From contig NW_024881599.1 of assembly GCF_019059575.1 (NCBI RefSeq), positions 1 to 64,000 on the forward strand: 64,000 bases of DNA, given 5' to 3'. Under the pieces are notes generated by a model, which ran no database searches, was not told the origin of the DNA, and saw nothing but the letters and a program-made list of their open reading frames with translations. Numbering within the stretch: the first letter of the stretch is position 1; each line of letters starts with the position of its first letter. This document shows, piece by piece, positions 23,460 through 57,800 of the stretch. This DNA comes from Amphibalanus amphitrite (taxonomy: Eukaryota; Arthropoda; Thecostraca; Balanomorpha; Balanidae). Made by a program: the position numbers and the translations under genes.

Positions 23460-23870
23460 ACGGCACCCGAACGGCCCGACAGGCCGACACAGGGCGACCC
23501 CGACAGGCCGACAGGGCGGCCCCGACAGGACGACAGGGCGACCCCGACAGACCGACAGGGCGACCCCGACAGGCCGACAGGGTGACCCCGAGCGGCCGAC
23601 CCCGACAGACAGCCGACAGGGCGACCCCGACAGGCCGACAGGGCGACCCCGAGCGGCCCCGACAGGCCGACCCCGACAGACAGCCGACAGGGCGACCCCG
23701 ACAGGCCGACACAGGGCGACCCCGACAGACCGACCCCGAGCGGCCGACAGGGTGACCCCGAGCGGCCCCGACATGCCGACAGGGCGACCCCGACAGACAG
23801 CCGACAGGGCGACCCTGACAGGCCGGCCGACAGCCCACAGGACGGAACGCAACCTCGACACCAGCGACCG
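23460..23870. repeat. GC-rich minisatellite (GACCCCGACAGGCCGACAGG)
   Basis: About 18 imperfect units of 20-24 bp. It gives spurious long open frames on both strands. It lies just downstream of the AFTPH stop codon, possibly within its 3' UTR. Confidence 0.75.
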
Positions 23871-24177
23871 AGGTGACTAGACAACAAATCATATATACGG
23901 GAACTATCCGAGGTGGAATACCACCGCGCGGCGCAAACAGGAGCTACCGATGACCGCGGGGCCGGCACGGAGCCACACGTACCCGCCAACACAGGAATGT
24001 AGCCGAATAGGGGATATGTATGGCATAACATAAAACATGACTACGCCCGGCGGGCTGCCTTCCCATCCCACAGCACGTTATCCCCAGCCACCCCAGCGTC
24101 CCAAACCCACCCAACAACCACCCCACGATCACATATCACACTCTGAGGGTAGACCGCACCCACTCACGGACTGCACA

Positions 24178-45854
<21,677 letters not shown>

Positions 45855-45896
45855 CCTCACCACCGGCTCTTCAGAGGCGGAGGCGCACCCTGCGGC

Positions 45897-46449
45897 CTGC
45901 GGAGACACACGGGACCGGTGACGTAATACACGCAATTACATTCCGGAAAAAAAACAAGGAACGTGACTCATAACATTAAGACTGCTGCATCAGCGCGCTG
46001 ACAATGTTTTGTTCACCCTGGTGCACTGTAAGCGTGCTATGAGATAAAGCAAGACAGCATGATGCTCTCACCGGTCAAAAAGTCTCGGATCGAGGGCAGC
46101 AAGCTGCTCTGATATCGGAGATAGGCTATGAAGGGCAGCTAGTTATGGTGGTACTTGCTAAGTAGCAGTGAAGTACCGCGGCCCGCGAATGCGCAACTGA
46201 GTGCCACTGATAAACCCCACTACAGTTCAGTGATCACGCTCGGATATATGATCGGCAGAGACTAGAGCAACAGCGTATCAAGTATCAACCATACCACCGT
46301 GTATAGTTTATATACTACAAGTCTTGAGCATTTAATGGCACTTTGAGGAAATGACTAAAGTTTACCAGTTTTGCAGGGAGATAAAACTTACAGGAAGAAG
46401 TCACCTCCCAAGTCGTCACAACTTGTTATATTTTTTATATAAACTTAGC
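45897..46449. other. AFTPH upstream region
   Basis: This holds the presumed intron or 5' flank upstream of AFTPH coding exon 1. No upstream exon or core promoter element was recognised. Confidence 0.35.
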
Positions 46450-46745
46450 TCGAATGTTTGAATGAATGGATTGGCAGAGCCGGAGCCTACACTAAGCCGA
46501 GCTTCTTGCGTAGACTCTGATCCCTACCATGCGACCACACAATTCTGGGTAACAGGAGAATTTATTAGACACAAGTTTAACCTGTCCATCACAGACACGG
46601 GCTGTCCCACTCAACTGATTTCAACTGGCTGCGGCCGCTCCCACCAGCCGCTGTCAGGGGTCTCAAATATCGAGCGCTGGACCACCTCAAACCCGGGCTC
46701 TCACCCCCAGGAGTCCAATACTCCACAAACTGAGCTAAGGGACAA
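46450..46745 (-). mobile_element. tRNA-derived SINE
   Basis: On the minus strand the element starts near 46743 with GTCCCTTAGCTCAGTTTGTG, which holds a tRNA A box (TAGCTCAGTTTGTGG). About 35 bases on is a B-box-like GGTTTGAGG. A unique body follows. The tRNA-like head argues for RNA polymerase III transcription. The 3' end is not sharply defined. Confidence 0.55.
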
Positions 46746-47159
46746 GCTGGTGATGAATGCAGATTTTCATACAGGCCAAATGAGCTCTGATGTTTCAGTG
46801 AAGTGTCTTCACCAATACAAGTCAATTGAAGAAATAAAGCTGTGTTCCAGCATTTAAACAAACTGTTTTGTGCTCAGAATATATGACAATGATACAGCAC
46901 CCCCTGAAATCATCACTTGCCATAAAACATGCAAGAAATGCCAGTGACCACTAAGTCCTACTCCTAATTCATATGCTTATCCATCAAGTTATTGAAACAA
47001 GAAATTCCAGTTATGTACATTTATATATCCAATTATGAAGCTTGTTGTACAGTTTACACTTCACATGCCATCTTTTCTGCAGGCCAGTCACCTGTCCAGT
47101 GCAGATTTCAGATTTATAGCCTGATCAGTCTGGATTTTTCTCACAGCTGGTAACACTTG

Positions 47160-47500
47160 CCAATGGAGAGCCCCTGCTAAGCAAGGCTTCTTGTGCTGAC
47201 CCTGCCCTCTGGCATCTAGCCTCTGCTCTCACTATTCATGGTTTGTGGCAGAATTCAGAGCATGAAGTTTAGTGGATACACACAGCTGCACTGTCTACGG
47301 CCAGTCCCCTCACCAACTTCAGCTGGCTACAGGTCACACCTCCAGCCCAACTTTTCCAACCAGGATGTGTGCTCTCATCAGACTCAGACTAAATCCAAAG
47401 CTCCATGGACTAAAGTACAGGACAGACTCATTGGCACTCAACATTGCCAAATTCATTTCTCACTTAGCTCTCCTACTGGCCTGCTGGTCAATCATTTATG
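47160..47500 (-). mobile_element. Diverged relative of the same SINE body
   Basis: The order of motifs (AAGCAAGGCTTCTTGTGCTG, then GTCCCCTCACCAACTTCAGC) parallels the body of the SINE at 46450-46745. The head with the A box is not recognisable here. Similarity is by eye and weak. Confidence 0.35.
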
Positions 47501-47663
47501 GCATATGCATACTGCAGTCTTTGTGCCTGTGTTCAGCCCTTCTCTAACTTCACTTGAGGATCTAGATTGACGAGTGCACTCATAAGCAGAATCGAGCATT
47601 TAACTCTACTCAAGTTGGAATTTTCTATCAAAATACAATTATCATCTTAAGTCACTTCCAGTT

Positions 47664-47866
47664 CAGGGCCCTGTTTCACGGCCCAACACTGCTTACTGCA
47701 GTGCACTGCTGCACTGCTGTATTGGTGCGGAGTTTGAAACAAATTAGGCTCGACGGTCCAGCATCGGCAGCATTACCAGCATCTGATCTTTTTAATGTTT
47801 CTACGGAAACCAAATACACCAATATGTGCAGTGTGCCATAGCGCAGTGCCATGAAACAGGGTCCAG
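47664..47866. mobile_element. About 200-bp MITE with GGGCCCTGTTTCA ends
   Basis: The left arm GGGCCCTGTTTCACGG is mirrored by CCATGAAACAGGGTCC at the right. Subterminal GCAGTGCACTGC-type motifs and TATTGGTG/CACCAATA extend the inverted repeat. The target duplication is unclear and the superfamily is not assigned. Confidence 0.55.
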
Positions 47867-48387
47867 AGATTGCTAAAAGTGCCCTCATGCCACAACATAT
47901 TGTGGGGTCAAGCTGAAGCAAAAGTTTGATAAACACTCACCCTGTTTCAAGCAGCCAGGGAGACACTAGGCCCAGCGATTTTTCATGCGACTGAACCCAA
48001 ATAACTGGATTTTCAGGCTAGAATCTTACCCCAACCCACAAGACATCACTGTCTCATTTTTCAATATAAAATGCCCAAAATCTCGCCAAAACCCCCCACC
48101 TATCCCTCGCGCCAGTTTCGCCTTTTCATTTCCGATATGTCCTTCAGCTGTTCATAAACTTCTGCTGATCGGGCGCTTGGCCAATCAGCATCAGAAGAGT
48201 GCGGATTCTTCGAAATAATGACGTCACGAACCAACTTTTCGAGTTGCTCATTTGTCGATCGAAAGAATTTGACGTCATATAACTTTCCTTTCATTTTTAT
48301 GAGCAGAGGCGACGGAATTAACTGAATAGCTCTCAGCTGCTTTTGGCTTGTCATTCAAGGTTGTGATAAATCGAGGCTAGTCATCAA
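47867..48387. other. No recognisable gene
   Basis: Intergenic spacer between AFTPH and USP34. Nothing identifiable. Confidence 0.4.
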
Positions 48388-49775
48388 TTAAAGGGACCCT
48401 CCCACCTTCAAAAAAGTTAATGAATTGGCATGAAAGTGATGTCGCTAGGTTCAGAAAGAGCGAAAACGAATATCTACCAAATTTTATCGAAAAATATTCA
48501 CCGGTTTTCAAGATATTAGACTTTTACTTCTGTTTACTTTTTGGGATCTCCGCTGTTCCTAGCGACTTTATTTGAAGGTGCGGCATTTGTTGCGCGCAAA
48601 GCAGCATATACCACCGCGTGCTACAAAACGTTTTAGTAAAAGTAATGACGGACGTTCGAAAGCCTGATGACGTCATCAGATTCCCGTAATGGTTAACCCT
48701 CGCCCGCACATGGGGGGGGTGGTTGCCACCCCCCCCCCCCCAGGTAGTCTTTCTGCTCTGCACTCAACATTTTTAGAGCTAGAAGGCTGATTTTTCGTAT
48801 AGCTGCTCCTCTATCCTTTCTTGATGTCCACTGAAAATTTCAAGTTTCTGTGGTTTTTGGTTTCGGAGATATGACCTTGTTTTTCAGGTCATGTCATGAC
48901 CCAAATGGCCAATTCTCAACATCTTGCGTTGGCTATGGGCCTTGTGAGCTTTTAACACCTTGATTTCGGCCTTTTATGCCAATCCTACCTCCCACCTATC
49001 ATGAAACATGTTGTTCGACGATGTACAGAGGTCAAGGTCAGGGTCAAGGTCAACCTAGGTCATCTAAGATAATTGCGTTTTAGGCAAGCTGAATTTACTT
49101 TTTTTGAAATTTTTTGACTACATTTTTGTTAAAAGCTTCTCAGATCATGATTTCATGTAATATGGACACATAAACAATCGGTGCACACATCAGTATACAC
49201 ACAGACACACACAGACATACAAACACATATTATTGACCTTGACCTAACTTGACCTGAGATGACCTCAGCAGCAAAAACCTGGTCGGGTAGTGTGACAAAG
49301 AGGTTCTAGCTGGCTTGGCACCAGAAAACGGCATCGTCATCGGTATACGACAAGCAGCGCGCTTGATATCCAACGGTGACCTAAAACAGCAACATTTTTT
49401 AGTTTGACCTGACCTGGAAGGTCAATGACTGACCTGAGAAGGTAAAACTGGGTATCATTGGATTCGTCTCTTCCCAAAGAATCTTTTTGGTCTTTACCGC
49501 TAAGCTCTATCTCCAACAGGAACGAAATGGCGCGGGGGGGGGGGGTGGCAACCACCCCCCCCCATGTGCGTTCTAGGATGGGAAAATGGCATGTGCGGGC
49601 GAGGGTTAAGAGATAGGGACCACGCTGGTCCCACCCTGCAAGTAAAGGGAAGAAATTTCTTGAACACCATAAAGCTGCGGGGGTTGCGACCAGGATAAAT
49701 GGTGGTTTCTGAGCCTGGCCGCAAACTTGGCTATCTCAACTCAAAACTAATGTTAAGGTGGGAGGGTCCCTTTAA
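48388..49775. mobile_element. TTAA-flanked MITE, copy 3, interrupted
   Basis: The left part 48388-48692 and right end 49610-49775 carry the same ends as the 497-bp MITEs at 16747 and 38240. The piece at 48693-49609 is a separate TTAA element inserted within it. The sequence next to the insertion differs from the other copies, so this is a variant. Its right TTAA (49772-49775) is also the left TTAA of the next element. Confidence 0.75.
48693..49609. mobile_element. TTAA-flanked CCCTCGCC-type element, copy G
   Basis: Ends are TTAACCCTCGCCCGCACATG and CATGTGCGGGCGAGGGTTAA. A second GCACATGGGGGGG motif at the right and a G-run/TGG/CCA/C-run hairpin lie at both ends. This is the same architecture as the element at 9755-10653, in opposite orientation. 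The interior contains TGACC/AGGTC runs (49030-49440). It is nested in the MITE at 48388-49775. Confidence 0.75.
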
Positions 49776-50977
49776 CCTTCCAGGCGGTGGGGGGGGCATT
49801 TTTTTGCCCCCCCCTTTAGTTTTTTCGATATATCTCGAGAACCGCTGCGCCGATCGTCACCAAACTTTCAGTACCCTCCCGGGAGTAGCTAGCGCACATG
49901 GTGACCAAAATTTTTTCCAAAGGCTATGATAGGTTGGCCGCTAATGACGTCAGAGTGACGTCATTTTTGCCATTTTCGACCCAAAAAAAGGTTTTGCGGG
50001 AAGAGCTGTCAGGCCTACAGCTTTAGAGATACAGAAAAATGTTTCAGACATAAAAGGTGTGGAATCAAGAGGGCTACAAAAATGCTATTTCGGTTTTCGA
50101 ATTTTTAGGATTTTGACCCCCCCCCAAAAAAAAAATCAAAAAATAGATTTTTTGAAAATAATAGCCGAAAAATCCAAAAAGTTTTTTGAATTTCGAAAAA
50201 AAACCGGAATATATGTGATAGTCCCTACCGCCTTCTATCTACATACAAAATTTCAGATCAATACCTCTTTTTTTGGCCAAGTTATAGCGAAAAAACTTCA
50301 AAATTGATGAAGTTTAATTTTCAAACTCAATTTTTAGCAATTCTAGACCTCGTAGCGCAAAACAAAGACCACCATTAGACTCCCCGTGACGAGCTGCATC
50401 GAATCGATACCCATTTTATGCAAAAATATCAACTTTGAAATTTGACCTTTTTTGACCTGACCTTGACCTGACCTCCACCAGAAAGTGACCTAAGCCGTAC
50501 CTGATGGTCTTATAACCAATACCATTGAGTTGGAAATGAAAAACTGGCCATAAAACATGCATCGCACAACCTTAGTAAAGTTGGGTTCATGTGGTGACCC
50601 TTGGTGACCTTTGGTGACCTGACCTGTGACCTGACCTGGTATGACCAGTGACCTCTAATAGCAACATATGTACTAGACAACTGACGCCTTATCGCTGATT
50701 TTCGACAAAATGCGTTTTACTCGGTGTTATAGCACTCCCTAGAAGCCCCGTGAACGGTGAAACATTTTATCTTTGACCTGACCTGTGACGTCATCGGTGA
50801 CCCCGAGGACAATGAAATTTGGTTTCCTTCAACAAATTTGACAGGGCTATCGAACGCCGTTTGAATTTTCCGGATCCGTCCAGTAGTTTCGGAGATACGA
50901 GGGGGGGGGCAAAAAAATGCCCCCCCCCCCCCCACCGCGCGGAAGGTGGCTGGGAGGCCCACCGCCTGCCGGGTTAA
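49772..50977. mobile_element. TTAA-flanked element, copy F
   Basis: Ends TTAACCTTCCAGGCGGTGGG and CCCACCGCCTGCCGGGTTAA are imperfect inverses. G-run/GCA/TGC/C-run hairpins lie inside both. The interior matches copy D (11894-13066) block for block, including ATGACGTCAGAGTGACGTCA near 49946 and GTGACGTCATCGGTGACC near 50786. No transposase. It abuts the MITE at 48388-49775 through a single shared TTAA. Confidence 0.75.
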
Positions 50978-51707
50978 ACAGCTGCAAGCTTGCGTAAGGC
51001 ACTTTTCTTCCGATGCACGCAACACCATGGAAAGTGAGCTCAAGGCCCAGCGAGTTACAACAATACCAAGGCCGATTCGACCACCGGCCACCGCCGCACT
51101 GTCTCCTGTCAAACAGCTGGCAAATTAAGCATCTTCTATCCAAACTTCACGATAATTTTCTCCTTCTCCTGACCCAGCGGCCAGCAACAGACCCTTCACC
51201 AGAAAAATTTGCTAGCATTCGTACGTAGACTAGCATAGCTTCGTCTTCGTTCACCCAGTCGAGAGCATCTCTGTTTCAGGCATCCGAGAGGGGCGCTTGG
51301 TGGATCGAAATTCGGAATTAATAAGGATTTCGCCGGTCGCTAGGCGCTAGCCATTCGCCTAGAAGCTGTCACGCTGTCACGCATCTTTTGCCGCAGCACG
51401 TATGTCCAATGTAACCTGAGAGCCATCTATTATTCAATCGTCACAAGCAAAACAGCGAATCGCAGCAGCGCACGACGGCCAACAACCGTATATTCAAGAC
51501 CAAACTAAGTTCAAAGTAAAAAACAAACACACCAATCCGTAAATAAGGATGAATCGCGGGACAGTCTAAAAAAAACGGATCACATAAATGTCTTTCCAAA
51601 GCGACGTAAGAAAATAGATAAATACAGTGGCGGCCGGCCGGCCGGGCGGCGCGCGGCGGCTACTGGGCGGGCGCGCCGCGGCCGGCCGGGCCCGCGCGGC
51701 AGGGCAC
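50978..51707. other. USP34 3' flank / 3' UTR
   Basis: Downstream of the USP34 stop codon on the minus strand. No clear minus-strand AATAAA was found. GC-rich at 51625-51710. Confidence 0.4.
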
Positions 51708-51874
51708 CTACGCCCTGCGATCACAAGCCTTGCTGGTAGTGAGTTGGTCTCTGAGCATCTGGACCGAGCGGGCCAGCACGGGCCGCCAGCCGGCCGCGTC
51801 GCCAGAGTCGTCCGAGGGCTCGCCGCTGGCGCCGCAGCCGCCGGCGCCCGACGACTCGGCTCCGCTGGCGCTGT
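51708..51874 (-). CDS. USP34 last exon
   Basis: Acceptor GTGCCACAG/ACAGC; the phase-1 join gives D, then SASGAESS, GWRPVLARSVQMLRDQL and a stop at 51708. Similarity to the vertebrate C-terminus is slight; the call rests on phase, acceptor and position. A second copy of this acceptor sits upstream at 51979. Confidence 0.55.
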
Positions 51875-54800
51875 CTGTGGCACAGAAAGGGGAGCGGACC
51901 GGTCTGTTACAGAGGAGACGGGGACTGTCACAGGGGCGCCACGGTCCGTCAGCGGGGTCTGTGACGCCTTTGACGCTGTCTATGGCACACAGAGAGGAAC
52001 GGAAGAGAATGTTAGAGGGGCGGCATGGGTAGGCCACACGGACAATCAGAGGGGTGTCAAGGGCCGTCAGAGGGGCGGCACGGACCGTCACAGGTGCGGC
52101 AGGAACTGTCAGACTGGCGAACGTCTCCATCGGGCAGTCAGAACGCCGGGGCAGTAGGAGACTGTGGATCGCGCCATGTATGCGAATGCAGTGCGGTCCG
52201 TGTAGGTAACGTTCACATGTGATAGAAACAAAAACGGAAACTCCTCAGCATATATTCTCAATCGTGCATACCATTTTGGCTTTACACAAAAAATAGTACG
52301 GGCAGTGAACATAAAAAGTAAGGCTCAACAATCAGACAGCATACTTGCCGTGACCAGCAGGCAGCAGCCCAGATAGCTGATCCCCGTCTGTGAACATCAG
52401 CCGGTGGACAGGGACGCACAGTAGGTGGATAGGAAAGCACGGTTGGACGGGTCACAGAGCGCACAGTTGAAGGGTAGGGGGGGGGGGGGGGGCCTCACCT
52501 GTCCGCTCGGTGGTGGTGGACAGGGACGCACAGTCGGTGAACAGGGACGTACAGCCGGTGGACAGGGACGCACAGTCGGTGGACGGGGACGCGCGGTCAG
52601 GGGAATCACCTGTCCGCTCGGCCGTGGTAGACAAGGATGCACATTTGGTGGACAGGGACGCACGGTGAATTGGAGGGCTCCCAGAGACGCTCAGTTGGGG
52701 GGGGGGGGGGGTAGGGGCCTCACCTGTCCGCTCGGCCGTGGTGGACAGGGACGTACAGCCAGTGGACAGGGACGCCCAGTCAGTGGACAGGGACGCCCAG
52801 CTGGTGGACACGGACGCACAGTCTGTCATCTCACCTGTCCGCTCGGCGGTGGTGGACAGGGACGCACAGTTGGTGGATAGAGACGCACAGCTGGCGGACA
52901 GGGGGGCACAATTGGTGGACAGAGACGCACAGTTGGTAGTCAGGGACGCACAGTCTGTCATCTCACCTGTCCGCTCGGCGGTGGTGGACAGGGACGCACA
53001 GTCTGTCATCTCACCTGTCCGCTCGGCGGTGGTGGACAGGGACGCACAGTCTGTCATCTCACCTGTCCGCTCGGCGGTGGTGGACAGGGACGCACAGTCT
53101 GTCATCTCACCTGTCAGCTCGGCGGTGGTGGACAGGGACGCACAGTCTGTCATCTCACCTGTCCGCTCGGCGGTGGTAGAGAGGGAGGCCGCCGCCGGCG
53201 CCGGGCCCGGCTCCTGCGCCGGCGGCGGCACGGGCGCCGGCGTCACGGGCAGGTCCAGTTTGCTGGCCGTCTGCTGCAGGGCGGCCAGCAGCAGCGGCGG
53301 CGGCGGCGGCGGGGGCGGCGGCGCCGCGTGGTAGAGCAGTGACAGCGCGCGCAGCTGGCCCGTCAGCCGGGTGGCCAGCTGCGCCTGCGCGCCGGCCGCG
53401 GCATCCCCGAGCTGCACCAGGTCGGCCGTCACCTGGTCGGCCAGCACCGAGAGCTGCGCGGCCGGCGACCACCGCTCCCAGCTCACCTGCAGAACGGGAC
53501 GCACAGGAACGGTCAGAGGGAGAACGGGTGGGAGTCGGACGGCTTTGGGAGGGGCGCACAACATAACGAGATGGGCGACATGGAAATGGGCTAACTGGTA
53601 TATAACTCCTCAAAAATGAACAGCGACGTCAATCGCCCCCTAGTTTTCTGACTTATAAAGCACCTATTGAGTCATTTATGTAGCCAAAAAATGTACCTTA
53701 TATTGACACCGATAAAATGTACGATAATTCCCTTACATATCTTCAAATATTTACATAAATTTAGCGCCCCAGCGAGTGGGAATCACTCGGCCTTACCTTT
53801 GGCAGGAATAGCGAGCAGAACTTGTAAATGACGCTGTTGGTGAGCGAGGGCCGGGCGGTGAGCAGCACCTGCTGCAGGTACTCGGCCAGCTGCGCGCAGC
53901 TCAGCAGACGCTCGATGTGCTTCTCCATCGCCTGGCGAACGGATGGGACTCCGTTAATGACTCGGGGGGGGGGGGGGAGGGAGATTGGTGGAGGCACGCG
54001 GTGCCAGGGTGTGCAGTGTGCAGGGATACCAGAAGATATTCGACAGAATAATATCGGCTTCGCAGATCTGTCATTTCGGAAATACATGACTTTACTCAGA
54101 AGCTTCACTTTATTCTCGTCGCCCGAATAACACACCCTTCAAGACCACACAATTCCTGCTGATCCCACAGCCCCCCCCCCCCTCCACCCCCCGCCCCTCC
54201 CCCGCAGCTGCCGCGCCTCTCCCTACCTTGGTCTGGTAGACGTCGATCCACAGTTTGGCAAAGTGCGCCAGGTGCAGGGGCACGCCGTCGATGCCGAGCA
54301 GCACACTCAGCGTCACCAGCGGCTCCGTCAGCAGGTCGTGGTTGATGGCCACGCGGCACATCAGGTCGGCCAGCACGTGGTACGGCAGGAAGTACTCGAG
54401 CAGCGCACGGTCGTACTCGTCACGCTCGCACTGGAGCGACAGGGAGCGGGGTCATACAATGATCATACAATGGCATACAATGGCATACAATGGCATTGCT
54501 GTATTGTTATTTGTCACGTATTTCACGTACAACTCTTCTACAACCGGTGCCTTGCAATGCTCCGATTAGCATTTATTATTATTATTATTATTGTTTATTC
54601 AGCATCGTCATGCGACAAAAAGATACATACCCACCCCACACACACACACACACACACAGACCATGACATTAGACCATCAGACCATTACATTAGATACAAG
54701 CATACACCATGACAGGACTAATAGATATACATTGGTGTGTGATAAAGGCCATAAATCAACACTGAACACATTACGTTCGTTCCGAGTCCATCCTTCCCAT

Positions 54801-57800
54801 TACCTTGTTGGCCGGCAGCTGGAGTCGCGGCACGCTCATCTGAAGCAGCGGCCGGGCCGGCCGCAGGTTGGGCGCCCCCGCCGGCGGCGCCGCCTGGCCC
54901 GGACGCGGGAAGAAGGGCCCCAGTGGCGCCGGGTCGGTCCCCTCGCGCGCCGCCGGCGAGTGCGCGTGTAGCATCAGAGGAGTGAGCACCTGCAGACTCT
55001 CGTGGGGGAGAACCACGACGAACTCCTTGAGCGCGTCTGGAACACGGCGGAGGGAGATGCAATTAGGGGAGCGGTCATAGCTGCAGCCGGGGAGCGATAA
55101 TGATCACTGAAACTGGTGCTGGAGTCGGCCGAGGTGGGGTGGTATTTTATGCATTACGCTTTTTAACTGAGATAGCACAACGAAATGTGGCCCGCTTTGG
55201 TTAAAAGATCGAAGCAAGCATTTTTGGAACATGCCAGAAATCTGTGGGAGACAAGCCACGATAACTAAAATACTATCTACGAGCAGTACCAAAGAAAAAC
55301 ATACGATAAAACGACCGGCATAAAATGCTGCGGTCCCCATGTTCCACTGAATTCCTGCTGTGCACGGGTTCCCGCCCACCGGCCGCCCGGTCACACCACG
55401 TACCGATGCAGGCAGCTCGCAGCTCGGGCGGTGTGAAGCTGTTGAGCAGCGTGGCCAGCTTCCGCATCACTTCCAGCCGCTCCTTGCAGTTGATGAGCGC
55501 ATGCCGCACGTCCTGACGCAGAGAAGGAGGGACAACTCGGTCAGTCGTGAAGGTGGTCAAGATGATATCGGTAATCAGAGAAAGTTTGGCATCGTTGATA
55601 GCATTAACTTCTTCCTAGCCTTCCATACTATCGAAATTACAGTCTGGGCCAGGGCACGGCAATGCTTCACTCACCACTCATGAGAATGCTGATACACTGT
55701 AACATTTTTAGCATTTTGCGATAAAAAGAAACACTACATTGGATGCTGCATTATCAAGTGGTCTGCGATGATGTCTATTAAGTTCTTTGCGTGATTCCTT
55801 CACATAATACCCGGGACGATCCAACAGCACCATCCTTCCCGCCGGCCTACCTTGTTATCCCTGAATGTTTTGCAGCAGCGCAGCACGTCGGCCAGCAGCC
55901 GGACCAGCTCGGTCAGCTCTCCGGTCACGTGGCACGCGGTGGCCTCGTGCAGCATGGCGTGCAGCGCCAGCGTGGCCTCGCAGAGCAGCGTGACGCCGCC
56001 GTTATAGACCAGGAAGAGCCGGTCCTCGGCCGTGTCCAGCAGCACCTTCAGCGCAGAGATCAGCGTGGCCCAGCTCGAGCGGGCGTCCAGCACCTGACGG
56101 CGGGAGGGGAGCGGGGTTTGTACAGTGGACAGTGGAAGTGGACAGTGAACAGTGGACACTGTTGCTAGTGGACAGTCTAACCCAGCTGGAACGGGCGTCC
56201 AGCCCTGATAACGAGGGAGGAAATTCTAAACCATCGTCGGCTCTGGCTAGCGAACGATATTCTAGCCCGTTCAATCATCTGCACACGACGATAAATGAGA
56301 AATGCTAGGTTAGGAAAAATGTTCGGAAATGATGTTCATCAGAATGAACACAAGCCAATCAAATCAACCACCCAGCATTTGGGTGGCTTAGCATAATATA
56401 AAATAGCTTCTCAGCGCTGCCCATCCACGCTCGCGTTGCATCCCCTCCGCCACTCCCGCTGTCCGCCCGCGCTCCAGCTGATGGGCTCACCTGCAGGTAC
56501 ATCTGCAGCGTCTGGCGTTTGAACGCCACGATCTCCCTCAGCTCCTGTTCGGTGGTGTCCGGGTGCACCAGCACGAACAGCGACATCAGCTTCAGTAGCT
56601 CGTCAGTCGCCTGAAACGCCGACGGAGGAAACGTTAGCTGCAGCTGGTGGAGGGACGTGAGAAGTTGGCTGGGTACCCAGGGAAGATGCCCATACAAATT
56701 TTCTACCTCCGAGTACGTCGGATTGTTCGTAGAATCAGATAAACTTATCCCGTCAGTCCTACAGTAAAGACATTATCAAAAAAACTTTCTCTTATCCTGA
56801 TCAAGCGTCTTAATCTAAACAGAGCATGCCAACGAATCTTCTCAAACCTGAGAGTTCGGAGTGAAACCAGTCCAGTGCCATGCAACCTTCCACCCCCGTC
56901 CCCCGTATACTCACGGCGCTGTACTGCGCCGGGTAGGGTGTGATGTTTTTGAAGGCCCACTGCAGGTTCTGATGGTTGGCCAGCTGCCTGGCGAAGGCGC
57001 GCGACTGGGTGCAGCAGAGCCGCAGTAGGCCGTAGTAGGCCGGCAGTGTGCTCCGGTTGAACAGTACCACCTGGTCGTCGTCGTGGTCAGCCCTGCAGAG
57101 GATAATTAGAGAGGAGATGAAGTTAGGGGAGGCCAGCGAGAGATGAAACGGCTGCGCGAAGGGGATAAGTGAGAATTGTTTTGTCTAAGATATTTATGTG
57201 AGAACGGAACGTCAAACAAAATGTATCGAATGTGTCGTCAGCTGCTTATAAGTGATCAATATTAAGTCACATCGTTCATACCAAACACCGTTGATGAAAG
57301 AATATTCAGAATACAGCCAATATAACGGCATCGCTAAAACGTAACCGTTATAGTTACAAAAGCTGCAGCCCACAATAGTTTCCTAGTTCTGCGTCAAGCG
57401 AATTATACCAACCACCCACACCCGTCCAACCCCTGGGCGTCTGCCTACTCACAATATGTAGTTGAAGCCGATGTTTTTGGTGATGTGCGGGTTGGAGACG
57501 ATCAGCTGTACGTTCTCCGGACAGTCGATACACACCGTGCACCAGAAGATGAGCAGCGCCTGCTTATTGTGGTGCGCAGCGATCGACGGTTCCGAGAGCT
57601 TCGGGTGGAACAGAGTCCACAGGTCGGCCGTGTAAGGGCTGAACTGAAATACACAGCGGGGGGGGGGGGGGATATTTAGAGACTGGACTGAAACACAGCG
57701 GCGTCCACAGGTCGGCCGTGCACGGACTGAACTGAAATACACAGCGGGGGTAGTGACTGGACTGAAACACAACAGCGTCCACAGATCGGCCGTGAACGGA

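Noticed and set aside
23276-24031. Minus-strand frame of 251 codons rich in Arg/Gly/Cys/Val
   Set aside because: It is produced by the GACAGGCCGACAGG minisatellite downstream of the AFTPH stop. No family resemblance.
51627-52157. Plus-strand frame of 176 codons
   Set aside because: It is antisense to the USP34 last exon and lies across its duplicated acceptor. The minus-strand exon with matching phase is preferred.
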